Below are positions 42,432 through 53,720 of a stretch of DNA of 64,000 nucleotides, one piece after another. The notes below the pieces were generated by a model, which saw nothing but the letters and a program-made list of their open reading frames with translations, did not search any database and was not told the origin of the DNA. A program made the position numbers and the translations under genes. The stretch is taken from NCBI GenBank assembly GCA_033557465.1, contig CM066033.1, positions 905,288,808 to 905,352,807 of the forward strand. Reading direction: 5' to 3'. This DNA comes from Ichthyophis bannanicus (Eukaryota; Chordata; Amphibia; Gymnophiona; Ichthyophiidae). How positions within the stretch are numbered: the stretch's first letter is position 1; every line of letters begins with the position of its first letter.

Positions 42432-43532
42432 TTAGAAAGGCATGCCTGCCCTCAGGTGTTGCATGGTCTGCCACCAGCAGAGCGACTCTGCCAGAGGACG
42501 GGTCACATAGACCTTATCCCGGAGGCGGCCAGTAGCCTGTGTCCACTGAGACCTGAGGCACCACTGAGCCGCCGTCATGTGAAGGTGGGTGCTCAGTGTG
42601 ACATGTACCATGGAGGCCTTGTGGCCGAGCAGGCAGAGCATGCTGTATGCCAGCATGGAGCATCTGCCCTGGACTTTTTCAGCCAGAGCCATGAGCCATC
42701 TGGCCATGTCGCTGGGCAGGAAAGTCTTTGCCTGGAGGGTATCCAGGTGTGCTCCAATGAACTCCAAGCTCTGTGATGGGGTGAGGTGGGATATGGGGTA
42801 GTTTATCACAAACCCCAGGTATTGCAGGACACCAATGGCACAGCCTGTGGCCTGTTGCACCTCTGTGGCTGTGTCCCCTCTGATGAGCCAGTTGTCTAGG
42901 TAGGAGAAGATGAAGGCTCCTTGGAGGCGCAGGTAGGCCACCACGACCGCCAGGCACTTTGTGAAGACTCTGGGTGTGGAGGCGAGCCCAAAGGGTTGTA
43001 CCCTGTATTGGTAGTGGTCACCCCCAACCATGAACCTGAGATACTGTTTGTGTCTGGGGTGGATGAGGATGTGGATATACACATTTTTTAGGTCCAAGAA
43101 GCATAGGCTTTTAGTGTAGCTGGGTTTAAAAAAGGTTTGGACAAGTTCCTGGAGGAAAAGTCCATAAACCATTATTAAGAAGGAACCCAGGATATCAATG
43201 CTTGACCCAGTACAAGCATTGTGGAACCTGTGTCTTTTGGGGAAACTGCTAGGTACTTGTGACCTGGAATGGCCACTGTTGGAAACAGGATACTGGGCTT
43301 GATGGACCTTGGTCTGACCCAGTATGGCATATCTTATGTTCTTATAGCCAGTCTCCCTGCTGGAGTCTGGCAACAAGGTTCCAAGGGAGAGCATCTTGAA
43401 CTTCTCCCACACCAGGAACTTGTTTAGGTCTCTCAAGTCTAGAATGGGCCTTAGACCTCCTGTCCTTTTGGGGATGAGGAAGTACCCTGAATAGAACCCC
43501 CTGCCCTGTTGTTGATGGGGCACTGGTTCCAC
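42432..43532 (-). CDS. DIRS-I RT open frame containing an antisense CR1 segment
   Basis: A 366-codon frame. It opens with RT sequence (GRGFYSGYFLIPKRTGGLRP, LDLRDLNKFLVWEKFKML), then about 78 codons that are the reverse complement of a CR1 3' end (from about KNIRYAILGQTKVHQAQYPV to KPSYTKS), and then resumes RT: FLDLKNVYIHILIHPRHKQY (catalytic Asp), QPFGLASTPRVFTKCLAVVV, FSYLDNWLIRGD. The YLDD box reads YLDN here, so the second catalytic Asp is lost. The insertion is a multiple of three net and adds no stop, so the frame survives. The protein would not be an active RT. Confidence 0.8.
   Translation of the reverse strand: MEPVPHQQQGRGFYSGYFLIPKRTGGLRPILDLRDLNKFLVWEKFKMLSLGTLLPDSSRETGYKNIRYAILGQTKVHQAQYPVSNSGHSRSQVPSSFPKRHRFHNACTGSSIDILGSFLIMVYGLFLQELVQTFFKPSYTKSLCFLDLKNVYIHILIHPRHKQYLRFMVGGDHYQYRVQPFGLASTPRVFTKCLAVVVAYLRLQGAFIFSYLDNWLIRGDTATEVQQATGCAIGVLQYLGFVINYPISHLTPSQSLEFIGAHLDTLQAKTFLPSDMARWLMALAEKVQGRCSMLAYSMLCLLGHKASMVHVTLSTHLHMTAAQWCLRSQWTQATGRLRDKVYVTRPLAESLCWWQTMQHLRAGMPF
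43112..43346 (+). mobile_element. CR1-like LINE 3' end, 5'-truncated
   Basis: Plus-strand fragment of about 235 bp: GTTTAAAAAAGGTTTGGACA, TGGAAACAGGATACTGGGCT, ending in CTTATGTTCTTAT, the same 3' tail as the LINE at 3958. It lies antisense to DIRS-I. ATAG occurs next to both edges, a possible short target duplication. Confidence 0.85.
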
Positions 43533-43559
43533 AGCAATGTCTTTGAGAAGACCTGTGAG

Positions 43560-45445
43560 CTCCTGCAGTAACAGGGCCTGATGCAGGGGAGTCCTGGGAG
43601 GCTCTCCCAGGAAGAAAGGAGGGGGGCATCTAGTCCTGGTGGAGAAGGTAACCTTCTCTTACAACTTGGAGTGCCCAGGTGTCGGTAGTGATGCTCGACC
43701 ACTTTATCACTGGTGGGTAAAGTGGGCCAGATGTCCCCCCATGGGCTACTCATCCCTGGAGGGGGAGAGGCTATGCCCAGCAAGTCAAAGGCTCAGCCCG
43801 GCTGGGCCTAAGCTGGAGCTGGTGCCTTAGGGGCTTTTTGCTTGCAAGGTCATTGTCAGAGACCCTACTAAGAGGTCTGTGGGGCCTGGTATTCTTGGTA
43901 GCTCTGGGATCCTGGGCTCTTCCTGGAGAAGAGGGGTTTCTTCCCAGAAGCCTTATGCTTGGGGCTTGAGGAAGTTTTCTTCAAGAGAGACAGGTCCTTG
44001 TTTTGTATTCGGCCTTGAGTTCCATGGCTGTGTCTACCATGGCCTTGCCAAAAAGTTTATCTCCCAGGCAGGGGATGTCCAAGAGCTTTTACTGGACCAC
44101 TGCTCGAGGTTGGAGGATTGGAGCCAAGCCTACCTCCTGGCACCAGCGACCTGGGCCATGGCCTCAAAGTCATCATAGGTGGCCCAGGTGCTAAACCTCA
44201 AGCAATTGGGGCAGTTTTGGTCAGTGCCTGGAACCTCTGGAGGGCTTCTCCAGAAAGGCCAGCCCTTTAGCTCCTTCATGATGTCCAGAGGGACATCCCC
44301 ATGTAGAGGAGGTATGCCTGGACCCAGCAGCCCAGCACGGAGCCCTGATAGCATTTTCTGCCGAGGGTGTCAAGACTCTGGGCCTCCATACCGAGAGGCA
44401 TAAAGGAGTGCATCTTTTGGCTTTGCGGCAGACTCAACCACCATGGAGTTGTGTAGTAATTGGCTCCTATGGAAGCCCGGGCTCAGGTAGACCTTATACA
44501 TAAGATCGAGCTGGTGAGTAACTGTGGGTAGCATAGCTGGTGTCTCCCACATACGGAGGAGCAGCCTCTCGAGGATTGCCAGGACTGACACCAATAGGGA
44601 CTTCTTCAGGGGGATTCAAATTGGAGGATCTCAAGATCCTCCCACTGAGGGTCGTCTACCGACTCGGTGGTGAAGGCCAGAGCTTTGTCCATGCCCCGCA
44701 CGAAGTTGAGTAAGGCCTTGTCCTTGGGAAGGGACTGACGTGAGGTGACTGGTGGGGACGGGTCCAATGGAAGATCTCGATGCCTCCGGGTGTCCGGGGA
44801 AATGTCATCCTTGGATTTCCAGTCGGAGTTGTCGGAAGTGGACTCAATGATCGAACGGACCTGGGTCAGGGTCGAAGGCTCATAGGCCTTGGTGGCATGG
44901 CCACTGGCCGGAGAGGATTTGAGTCCCATGGAATGGGACCACAAACGTGACCTCTGTCAGTGATCTGCCCAAACAAGGGAGCTCCGTGGGATCAACTCAA
45001 CGCCGGGGAAAGTCCTCGAGGTTGAGGTCCCAGTGTTTTTGGCAGAGCCGGACACTGCTGCCTGCTGAGTGGCCAAGGCAGACAAGCTGCGCTCCAGGGC
45101 CTCCATCCTGGTCTCTAGCCCAGATGGGGTCACAGCAGTTGGCACGGACTCCGAGGGTATCGGGTCCAGTACTGGTAGAGGAGGAGAGTCCCTGGTGGGG
45201 ACGGCTGCGGGGACCTGGGACCGATTTCCGGGATCTATCAAGTCCTTCCGGGGACGTTTTGGCGGCCGCTCCTGCTCAGACATCTTGGTCCTCCTCCGGG
45301 GGGCTCAGGGATCTGATGCGGGACTTATCCGCCTTCCCCGAGTTTTGTGAGGAGTCCTTTGAGGCTTTCTTCTACTTCTTTGCGATCCAGATCGCGGACA
45401 CCCGGTCGGAGAACTCTCAGCTCCGACTGATGGCCGTGGAGAACA
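43560..45445 (-). pseudogene. DIRS-I Gag, alpha type, broken
   Basis: Recognisable pieces: 45283-44957 (RPPKRPRKDLIDPGNRSQVP, LETRMEALERSLSALATQQA, matching LRMTALESRLSAFMEQQRAL in DIRS-B), 44944-44606 (LNFVRGMDKALAFTTESVDD), 44594-44370 (LAILERLLLRMWETPAMLPT, FHRSQLLHNSMVVESA) and 44354-44130. The N-terminal Cys cluster is not present; the homology starts about residue 90 of Gag. Confidence 0.75.
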
Positions 45446-47162
45446 ACTTCAGAGAAAAAGGGCATTCAGGTCAATATTTGGTAGGGTTTATCCTGGTAAC
45501 TTTGAAAATTACTCTGACAAAGCTTCCCAGTTTATTTTACTTGGTCATGGGACAGCAATCAATCAGCTTTATTGTCTCTAGGACTACAAACTCTTGAGAG
45601 ATGTCGCATCTGAGCAACTGGTTCTTTTAATAAAGATGAAAGGAGAAGCTATTACAATTCTTTTGGCTTTTTCCATTCATTGATAAATTAGAGTCATCTT
45701 ACCCTCCCTCCTTCCTGCATCTTGTCACATCCATAATTTATAGATTCACTACTCTCCAGCCACAGGAATAAGCAAACAGCATGTCAGCCTGTCACAGAGT
45801 TATTTATCCAGAGATTTGCCCTAAACAACTGTTGACAGTTTTTAATCATCTCATACCCGTGATCCAACCCAGCTCAGATTTACTGTAAAAAAATTGAAAC
45901 AAAACCGCCTCTTCTTGCGATGAATATAGAGTTCCTTTAGCAGATGCAGTACTATCAGGGATGAGATTAATAACTCCATTCAGATGATTTCACGCTTAAG
46001 ATTTTTTTATAAAATTTTGAGTCTATGCCATTTCTATTTGCATCATTTCATCTAAATATAAAAATGTCCCCCTCCCCCCCCCCCTTAAACTGAAAACTCA
46101 CTTCCTTTTAGCTAAATTAGTTTGGTGAACAAAGCTTTGCATTACTTGAAGGGAGGGAGGTTTTCACTCTTTTGTATCCACATGGGAGTCAGTATGTGGT
46201 CCTTCCTTTCCCATTTCACATACGGTTAGAGGGGCTCCTGTTAGAAAACAGCTTCAAAATCACCAATGTAGAAATGTTCCCTGTGAACAAATATGACTAA
46301 CACAGCAAAAAAAGGCAAGGCGCTTAAAATTCGGAAGTAGGCTTCAGACATTTTTTCTTATGCTGCTAGTAGCACTTTTCACTGCATTGATCATCACCTA
46401 TATCACAGCATGAAAGCTAAATCTTGATCTTCTGTGATATACGTCAGTCACTTCATAATCTGTCTTGTTGTCACCCCAACCCACATGAAGCAGTCAGTGA
46501 AGACTGTACGGGAGTCACTGGCACTGGCCTTCACTGTTACCGCACTTCATTAAACACACCCCCTATGTGTTTTAAATGTGCCATATTGAATTTTGCGCAT
46601 CCCATAACTTCACCTAAAATGTTTCTAGTTTATATATATTCTCAGTAAACAAACTCCCCTAAATTTGCATTTCTAGCAATTTTGTAAGGAAGTTCATACT
46701 AATATAATTCTAATATAAAATTTTGTCTATTTCTTCTTCCAGTTATTCTATTTTTTCTTCAGAACGCGGTGTTACAAGTCTGTCCAGATAAGTGTCTTCA
46801 TAATTATTACATACTAGTAGGAGATTTTGTTTTTTTCCCATCTTAGAATATCTCTAATTGTTTCTCTCTATTTTGTAATGTTTACTGAATTTAATGAGTG
46901 AAAGGTAATGATATCTTATTTAGTTTTGTAAAAAAGCTAGAAAATGAGATCTTGGTAGCCCTCATTCTGCTTTATAATTTTGGAGAAAAAAATCTCTTAT
47001 TTTACCTATCAAGTATACAAAATTATGTATTCCAAATTCATACTATTTATGAAAACAAAATTTCTGTTTCTGTTGGAAAATCCTCATTAAATTTTCAAGT
47101 TTTTACTTTATTTGATATATCGTGCATCAAAATTAACTAACTGAGAGATTTACAGCAAAACA
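45446..47162. other. A+T-rich spacer
   Basis: No gene recognised. It contains a C run at 46070-46086 and otherwise looks like single-copy noncoding DNA. Short open frames (46424-46648, 46898-47140) have no family resemblance and no splice-like borders. Confidence 0.45.
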
Positions 47163-47343
47163 TAGTTACTCACCTGTAACAGGTGTTCTCCAGGGACAGC
47201 AGGAATCAGTCCTCACTTATGGATGACGTCGGCGCTGACAGAGCCTGTGCAAAAGTATCTCTCCAGCTTTCAAACAAAACGTTTGGGAGATGCACCACGC
47301 ATGCGTGGTCCACTTCCTGCCTAAGAGTACCATCTTGCCTCAG
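47163..47343 (+). repeat. DIRS-H left inverted terminal repeat
   Basis: Begins TAGTTACTCACCTGTAACAG; its reverse complement matches 51364-51524. Splice-donor consensus on the sense strand at 47168-47176, and a palindrome CACCTGTAACAGGTG at 47171-47185. Confidence 0.85.
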
Positions 47344-47413
47344 TTCAATGATATAGCTAAGATGGCAAAAATTAAAATACAGTAAAGAAGCAACTCCAAG
47401 GGGAGGAGGGAGG

Positions 47414-47515
47414 GTTGTGAATGACTGATTGATTCCTGCTGTCCCCAGAGAACACCTCTTAAAGGTATTTACGCTTTCTCCAGGAATAAGAAGGAAGTCA
47501 GTTCTCACATATGGG
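47414..47515 (+). repeat. DIRS-H internal complementary region
   Basis: Left half (TGTGAATGACTGATTGATTC to AACACCTCTTAAAGGT) and right half (CTTTCTCCAGGAATAAGAAG onward) are complementary to the left and right outer ends. It has decayed more than in DIRS-B. Confidence 0.75.
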
Positions 47516-47699
47516 AGTCCCCAGCTACAGGCTACAAAGAACCTGTAACCAAAAGAAAAATGCCACAGCGGTCTGCGAAGAGTGAGCCCTGCTACTAAGA
47601 GACTCTCACAAGACCCAAGTGTCTGGCGGAAAACCAGCACTCCAGTAGCCTGAACACAGAAGGGTCGGAGGGCAGGAATTTTCTACGCCCTGAAGAGAT

Positions 47700-48720
47700 T
47701 ACGGAGTACTGCCTAGCCAAAGGTGCTGTTCCATTGGGACTCCTTCTCTAGGCAATAGTGAGCTGTGAAAGTGTAGACTGAAGACCAGATGGCAGATTTC
47801 TGTCACATGGACAGAATGTAGATTTGCCACGGAAGTAGCCATGGCCCTGATGTGGTGTGCCTTGACCTTCTGGTCCAGTGAGATTCCTGCTTGCTCGTAA
47901 GCAAGGGCAATTCAGTCCGCCACCCTAGTGGACAGAGTTTGCTTAGTCACTGGGAGCCCTAGGTGACTGGGGTCATAGGATACAAAAATCTGAGGCGTTT
48001 TGCGGTGGTCCTGGATCCATTGCAAGTAAAAGGACAGGACTCTCTTACAATCCAGATTGTGGAGAATGGTCTCAGCATTACCAGCATGAGGCCTCAGAAA
48101 GCAGGTGGGAAGTGTCACCTCCTGGTTGAGGTGGAACAAGGACACCACCTTCGGCAGAAACTTGGGGTGTGTGCGGAGCACCACCCTGTTGTTGTAGAAC
48201 CTTGTGTAGGGAGGCGCTGCCATCAGAGTCTGAAGCTTGCTGACTCTGCGAGCTCCAGGCTAGATACCAGAGGTGGCAGGTAGCCAGAGGCTCGAACGGA
48301 GCCTTAGTGAGCTGCAAGAGCACCACATTGAGATCCCACTTGGCTACTGGAGAGCGGACGGTGGGGGGGGGGGGGGGGGATAACATGAGGTACTGCAGGA
48401 ATCAGGACACAAAGGGCTGAGCCAAGAGGGGTTTTCCCTCAACGGAATGGTGATGCATTGCGATAGTGCTCAGGTGTACTCAGACCAAATTGGACTTCAG
48501 TCCCACCTACGATAGATAAAGCCACCTGTACTGAGCAGAAAAATGGGTTCACCTGTCTCTCTGCACACCACACCAAGAATCGGTGCCACCTGAAGGCGTA
48601 TGCTCTTCTAGTGGAGGCCTTGCAAGAGGCCAGAAGAATCTCTTCCATATCCCATGGGAGGTTGAAGGGAGCAAACACTACCCTTTCAGCAGCCAAGCCG
48701 TGAGTGAAAGGGACCCCAGA
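47700..48720 (-). pseudogene. DIRS-H tyrosine recombinase, decayed
   Basis: Pieces: 48696-48439 (VVFAPFNLPWDMEEILLASC, STRRAYAFRWHRFLVWCAER, the N-terminal DNA-binding part), 48386-48078 (RSPVAKWDLNVVLLQLTKAP) and 48223-47912 (NNRVVLRTHPKFLPKVVSLF, DCKRVLSFYLQWIQDHRKTP). The HxxR and Tyr region lies at about 47700-47900 and is not open. Frameshifts and stops throughout. Confidence 0.75.
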
Positions 48721-48796
48721 TTGGTGTGCATAAGAAAGCTCTTATGAGAGTGGAGGCCATGTGTCCCAACAGGCGGAGTAGGAGCGTGTTGAGCTC

Positions 48797-49075
48797 TCAC
48801 AGGTCCAGGATGGGCCTGAGGCCCTCCGTCCTCTTGGGGACGAGGAAGTATCTGGAATAGAAGTCTGTGCCCCAGAGATGTTTCAGCACTAGCTCGACTG
48901 CTTTGTCATTGATTAGACCTGCCTGCTCAGTGAGGAGCAGAGTCTGGTGAAGGAGAGGCCTGGTGGGCTCCCCTGGGAAGTATGTGGGTGGCACCCAATG
49001 TAGGTGGAGGAGGTATCCCTCCTTGACCACCTGTAGCACAGGTGTCAGTGGTGATGGCTGTCCATCTGTGGGCAA
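48797..49075 (-). pseudogene. DIRS-H RT N-terminal remnant
   Basis: Reads VVKEGYLLHLHWVPPTYFPG and FYSRYFLVPKRTEGLRPILD, then stops at the deletion junction. It matches the first third of DIRS-A RT. Confidence 0.8.
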
Positions 49076-51116
49076 ACTTGGCTAGGCGCCCCCCCCCCCT
49101 GTGGGCAGCAGAGGACCCCCTGTGGGTAGGGGGATCGCACCCAGGAAGTCAAAAGCACTCCCCAGGAAGGGCCGGAGCTGGCACCTGGAACTTTGGGGCT
49201 TTTTGTTTCCTGGGACAGTGTCCCTGTCTTTTTTGTTGCTGACCCTGTTGAGGGGCCAAGAAGGCCTAGAAGTGCGGAGTACGATTGAAGTCTCCTTTCT
49301 TCCTCGGGAAGAAGGGCTTTTCCCCTGGGGCTTCCTTCCAGGGGTGCACCAAGGTCTTTTTTTGAGAGCCTGGTTCTTGTCACATGCTCGGTCTCTATCT
49401 CCACTGCCTTATCCACCATGGGTTTCTCGAATAGGTTTTCACCTATGCAGGGGACATCTATCAGTTTCACTGCAGTCATGCCTGGTGTTGAGCCCTGATG
49501 CCTGTGGCGGCCACCCTGGCTGATGACTCAAAGCTATCATAGGCTCCCCGAGACAAAAACTTTGAGCATTCCTTAGAGTCTTGAATCTCTGTAGGGGTTC
49601 CCCATCGAGGCCTGCCAAGAATGCACCAAGCTCCTTGGACAGTTCCTTCAGGTACATGCTTATGTAGATCTGGTAGGACTGGATCCAGCATGTTAGCATC
49701 GAGCCCTGAAAGGCCTTCTGGTCTAGGGTATCAAGGGTTCGGGACTCCTTGACGAGTGGCATCGACAAATAGATCTTTTGGCTCTTGAGCCGGCGCACTG
49801 CTGACTCCATGACCATGGAGTTGTGGGGAAGCTGGGTCTTTTGGAACCCAGGGCTTTGGCATACCCGGTAAATGGCAACAAGGCGCCTGCTAACAATTGG
49901 TACCAATGCCAGTGTTTCCCCATATTCGGAGGAGGCGGCAATCGAGGATTGAGGGCACTGGGACCGTAAGGGTTTCCTTCGAGGGCGCCTAGTATTGGAG
50001 TATCTCCAATTCCTCGGTGCAATGGTCCTCCTTTGCCTCGGTCTCGATGGCGAGGGCCTTGGCCATGTCCTGCATAAAATTGAGGAACGCAACATCCTCG
50101 GGCAGGGAGGAGCATCGGGTCGTCGGGGGAGACAGGTCCAAAGGCACATCACGGTGCCGCTATGTGTCTGGGGACTCTTTGTCCTTGGTCTCCTATTCGG
50201 ACTCGAAGTCCAAATATGAGTCTGGTGCCATGCAATCACCTCTGCTGAGGGCCGCTCTTAGTGATCCATGAACCTCTGGTGGATCATCGGTCCGAGCTGT
50301 GGGTGCTCACCAGTGAGGACTGGTGTCCTGAAGAACGGGAGTGAGACCTTGTCTAGGGCCAGGGGCTGTCTCAAGGCCAGTGGTGCTCAAGGACAAGTTT
50401 GACATCTGGGGAAGCCCTCAATGTCGAGGGTCCTGTCATCGGGGTGGATGAACCAGATGAGCCTGACATGAACGCCTGCTGCATGATCACTAGGGCAGAT
50501 ATACTGCTCTCTAGGGCTGCCATTCTGGTCTCCATACCAGTTGGCTCTGCAGCCTTTGATGCGGGCACAGAGAGTTTCATCCCAGCGTCGGTATTGTCGA
50601 GGGGGAGTCCTTGATGAGGATGGCCTCGGAGACCTGAGGCCGGTCAGCAGGTGCCGATGACTCCTTGTGGGGCAGCTTGGCGGGCCGGTCCTGCTCAGAT
50701 TCCTCAGACTCATGCCTGGGACTGTGGGTCTTGGTGTGGGATTTCACATTCTTCAAGGATCCATACTCTGAGGCGGTCTTTGAGGATTTCTTCTTCTTGT
50801 GCTCCGGGAAATTCCACTTGGAGGAACTGCGGCCACGGGACTCCGAAGAAGCTCTGGCTTCGTGGGGCACCGAGGTATCAGAGGGGGCCCTGGAGCATAG
50901 TGTCACCGGAGACTCCAGCATGGAGTTAGACTTCTGAAAGAAAGTTATTTGCTGCTGATGGCAGCTCTTCACGGTCTTTGAGGTCATGGTTCTTCAGAGT
51001 TCGCAGTTGGAGTCATTGTGCTCCGGTCCAAGACAACGGAGGCAGCAGTCATGTGGGTCGGTGAGTGGCATCATTTTGCCACACTGGTCACACTTTTCAA
51101 AGCCGCTGGAGGCCAT
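49045..51116 (-). pseudogene. DIRS-H Gag, alpha type, broken
   Basis: Start ATG at 51114-51116 gives MASSGFEKCDQCGKMMPLTD and HDCCLRCLG, the alpha Cys/His cluster. Later pieces: 50987-50577 (Ser/Lys-rich), 50580-50371 (TRMAALESSISALVIMQQAF), 50239-49439 and 49479-49045 (LIDVPCIGENLFEKPMVDKA). At least four frameshifts. Confidence 0.8.
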
Positions 51117-51363
51117 CAGAAAAAGGGGGTCCCCGCCTCCCTGCAGGGGTCCGAGGCCTTCGGCTGGAAAAGGGCATGAACATGGTCGAGGAGCACTTAG
51201 ATGAAAAAACAAAAAATTAATAGACGAACCCGAGGAGTGACGCTGAGGAGAGCTGGCTCGGGGGTGGAAAGAAACCGGTATGCAACTGGAGAAACACAAT
51301 AAAAATCAAACTTTTTCCAGGGAAAAATGGATGGTGTCTTATGGGATCCGTGGAAAAAAGGAG

Positions 51364-51524
51364 ACTGAAGCAAGATGGCACCCTTGGGCAGAAAATGGAC
51401 CATGCATGCATGGTGCATCTCCCAAAGGCTTTCTTTGAAAGCTAGAAAGATGCTTCCACGTGGGCTCTGTCGGCACCGACGTCACCCATATGTGAGGACT
51501 GACTTCCTGCTTGTTCCCGGAGAA
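51364..51524 (-). repeat. DIRS-H right inverted terminal repeat
   Basis: Matches 32271-32430 and 3495-3654; ends CTTGTTCCCGGAGAA. Bases 51117-51363 are leader. Confidence 0.8.
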
Positions 51525-52012
51525 TAAATCAAACAATCGCATTATACAATAGAGGTACAATTATCATAAGGTTACAAGAAAATACAAGAAAGATTAAGTG
51601 AGGATATTAAATCTAGAGAAGTGCTGTGTGGGTGAAAAATTGAAAACACATTGGGGGGGGGGGCGGATATTCAAAGGCACTTGCACAGTTAGCATCGGGG
51701 CGTTCTGGGGCAGTGTGGAGGTAGCACCCGTTGCTAACTGGGCAGAAGTGATATTGAGCCACTGCCTGGTTAGCAACCTGCAGGTAAAGATAGATGCAGC
51801 AGATGAGGCAAAAGCTGGCCTATCTTTACCCATGGGAGCTAACTGGGCAGTGACTCAATATCGCTGCTGCCCGGTTAGCTTCCGCGCTATGTGGCACCAC
51901 AGATATTCAATGCCATGGCCGGATATGGACCCAGCATTGAATATCCAGGGTTAGTATTCAGTGGCGATGGCTATGAGCATTAGAAGCACTAGCCACCACC
52001 ACTGAATATGAT
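51525..52012. repeat. Spacer and an R2-type repeat
   Basis: A G run at 51652-51662, then a repeat (about 51663-52012) with GATATTCAAAGGCACTTGC at the left, ATTCAATGCCATGGCCGGAT and TTGAATATCCAGGG on the right. It resembles R2 at 20935. DIRS-F abuts or interrupts its right side. No gene. Confidence 0.55.
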
Positions 52013-52175
52013 GAAATTAGACTTACCTGCTAATTTTTGTTCCGTACGGAACTCCAGTCTGGTCCCGAAACCTCTGGGGTTCCGCTCCTCTTCCAGCAGC
52101 TTGAAGACTGAGAAACATCACACTTGTGATGTCACTGGTACATAAGCTCCGGAACCGCCTCCAGACACCAGTAAC
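52013..52175 (+). repeat. DIRS-F left inverted terminal repeat
   Basis: Reverse complement matches 57878-58014 (CTCTGGGGTTCCGCTCCTCT, ACATCACACTTGTGATGTCA, CCGGAACCGCCTCCAGACAC). Splice-donor consensus on the sense strand at 52021-52029. Confidence 0.85.
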
Positions 52176-52479
52176 CTATTGACAAAACAGACTCCCCGGA
52201 GCAACAATTAAGTAGTAAACAATATATAAATATATATCCAACCAGCACACTGACTAACTTCATGCTCAAAACCCCCAACAATCACACCTGGACCGCCGAC
52301 TGTTCCAGAAATGCCCCGGTCCGCCTCCCCCCCCTGTAGGGAGTATGGCATCTACTTAAACTGCAAGAACACCTATGTTGGGGAAACAAACGCACTCACC
52401 TGTTCTCCTCTGGCCTGTGCTACTTACTAGTAACTTCCCCCTGCTTCAGGCGCTCGAGAACTACCAACCCCAGGGCGGG

Positions 52480-52583
52480 ATACGGGACCAGACTGGAGTT
52501 CCGTAAGGAACAACAATTAGCAGGTAAGTCTTATTTCACCTTCCTTAACGTCCCTCCAGTCTGGTCCCGAAACCTCTGGGGAT
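52480..52583 (+). repeat. DIRS-F internal complementary region
   Basis: Left half GGGACCAGACTGGAGTTCCG to GCAGGTAAGTC pairs with the left outer end; right half TTCCTTAACGTCCCTCCAGT onward pairs with the right outer end at 58014. Confidence 0.85.
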
Positions 52584-52602
52584 GTAACAGAGCAGTGAAA
52601 AA

Positions 52603-53720
52603 TCAATGGGTGGGATCCTGCAGACCTGCCTGAAGCACCGCAGATCCAAAACAGGTATCCCGTCCCGCCTGGACATCCAGCCGGTAATGCTTAACAAAGG
52701 AATGCAGAGATGACCAGGTCACTGCCTTACAAATTTCCGCAGCCGGCACCAAACTGCACTCCGCCCAGGATGCCGCCTGCCCCCGCGTAGAGTGAGCTCT
52801 CAACCCCTTTGGCACTAATCTGCCCTTGAGCAGATATGCAGATGCGATTGCCTCCTTTACCCAGCGGGCGATGGAAGCCTTAGAAGCTGCCTCTCCCTTG
52901 CGTGCCCCCGCAAAGAGCACAAAAAGCCTATCCGACCTCCGAAAGGACTCCGTCCTATGCAAGTAGAGCTTCAAAGCCCTCTGGACATCCAGGCCGCGTA
53001 AGCGTTGTGAGGAAGAGCTGTCAGCTGCCGAGGCAAAGACGGGCAAGGAAACCACTTGATTCAGATGAAAAACTGAGACCACCTTTGGCAAAAACGATGG
53101 CACCGGCAGCAGGACCACCTTGGACTCACTAAAAGATAGAAAAGGCTTTCGACAGGACAACGCTTGCAGCTCGGAAATTCGCCGCGCTGACGCAATAGCC
53201 ACCAAGAAAACCACCTTCAAGGTCAGGTCCTTAAGCGATGTCCTCGACAGCGGTTCAAAGGGTTCGCGCCCCAATGCGTCAAGAACTAGTGGGAAATCCC
53301 AGTTCAGTACCACTGGCCATCGCGGAGGGCGCAACAGAACTACTGCCCTTAAAAAACGCTTAATATCCAGATGTACCCCCAACGACACCCCTTGAACCTT
53401 GCCGCTAACTGCACCCTTAGGGACGAGGCCGCCAAACCTTTTTGAAAACCATCCTGCAGAAACGACAGGACCTGCGAAACAGAGACTCTCAATGGCTCGA
53501 GCTGCCTCTCCTGGCACCAATCCTCAAAAATTTGCCAGACCCGAATATAGGCCAAAGAAGTCGAACGCCGACGAGCCTTAAGCAAAGTGGAAATAACTGC
53601 CGCCGAGTATCCCTTTGCCGTCAACCTTGCCCTTTCAAGAGCCAGGCCATAAGCGAGAACCGATCCACGTGAGGCATGACCAGCGGCCCTTGAGTAAGAA
53701 GGTCTACCCACCGAGGAAGC
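52603..53720 (-). pseudogene. DIRS-F tyrosine recombinase with one short deletion
   Basis: The N-terminal part (in the frame 54044-53349) has SVLAYGLALERARLTAKGYS, STLLKARRRSTSLAYIRVWQ and SSLRVQLAARF. Compared with DIRS-E, about 17-20 bases are missing near 53400, which shifts the frame. The catalytic part (53400-52603) is open: ASARRISELQALSCRKPFL (Arg), FLPKVVSVFHLNQVVSLPVF, HSTRGQAASWAECSLVPAAE (HxxR) and LHSFVKHYRLDVQAG (Tyr candidate). It ends at TGA just before the internal complementary region. The frame start overlaps the upstream frame. Confidence 0.85.

Larger units (their letters stand above)
42310..45445 (-). mobile_element. DIRS-I, alpha-family fragment
   Basis: On the minus strand: Gag without its N-terminus (about 45445-43800), RT (43783-42432) and the first residues of RNase H (42430-42310, VLTPDASLLG with the catalytic Asp). 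Both ends are abrupt, with no terminal repeats. A CR1 3' end lies in the RT. Many shifts in Gag make it an old copy. Confidence 0.8.
47163..51524 (-). mobile_element. DIRS-H, alpha-family, internally deleted
   Basis: Both inverted ends (47163-47343, 51364-51524) and an internal complementary region (47414-47515) are present, but it is only 4.4 kb. On the minus strand: Gag (51116 to about 49045, broken), the first part of RT (49075-48797) up to RPILDL, then directly YR (about 48720-47700). The RT palm, RNase H and downstream domain are missing across a junction at about 48730-48795. It is therefore nonautonomous by deletion. Confidence 0.85.

Noticed and set aside
46898..47140. 80-codon plus-strand frame in the spacer
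   Set aside because: A+T-rich, no acceptor or donor at its edges, no recognisable family.
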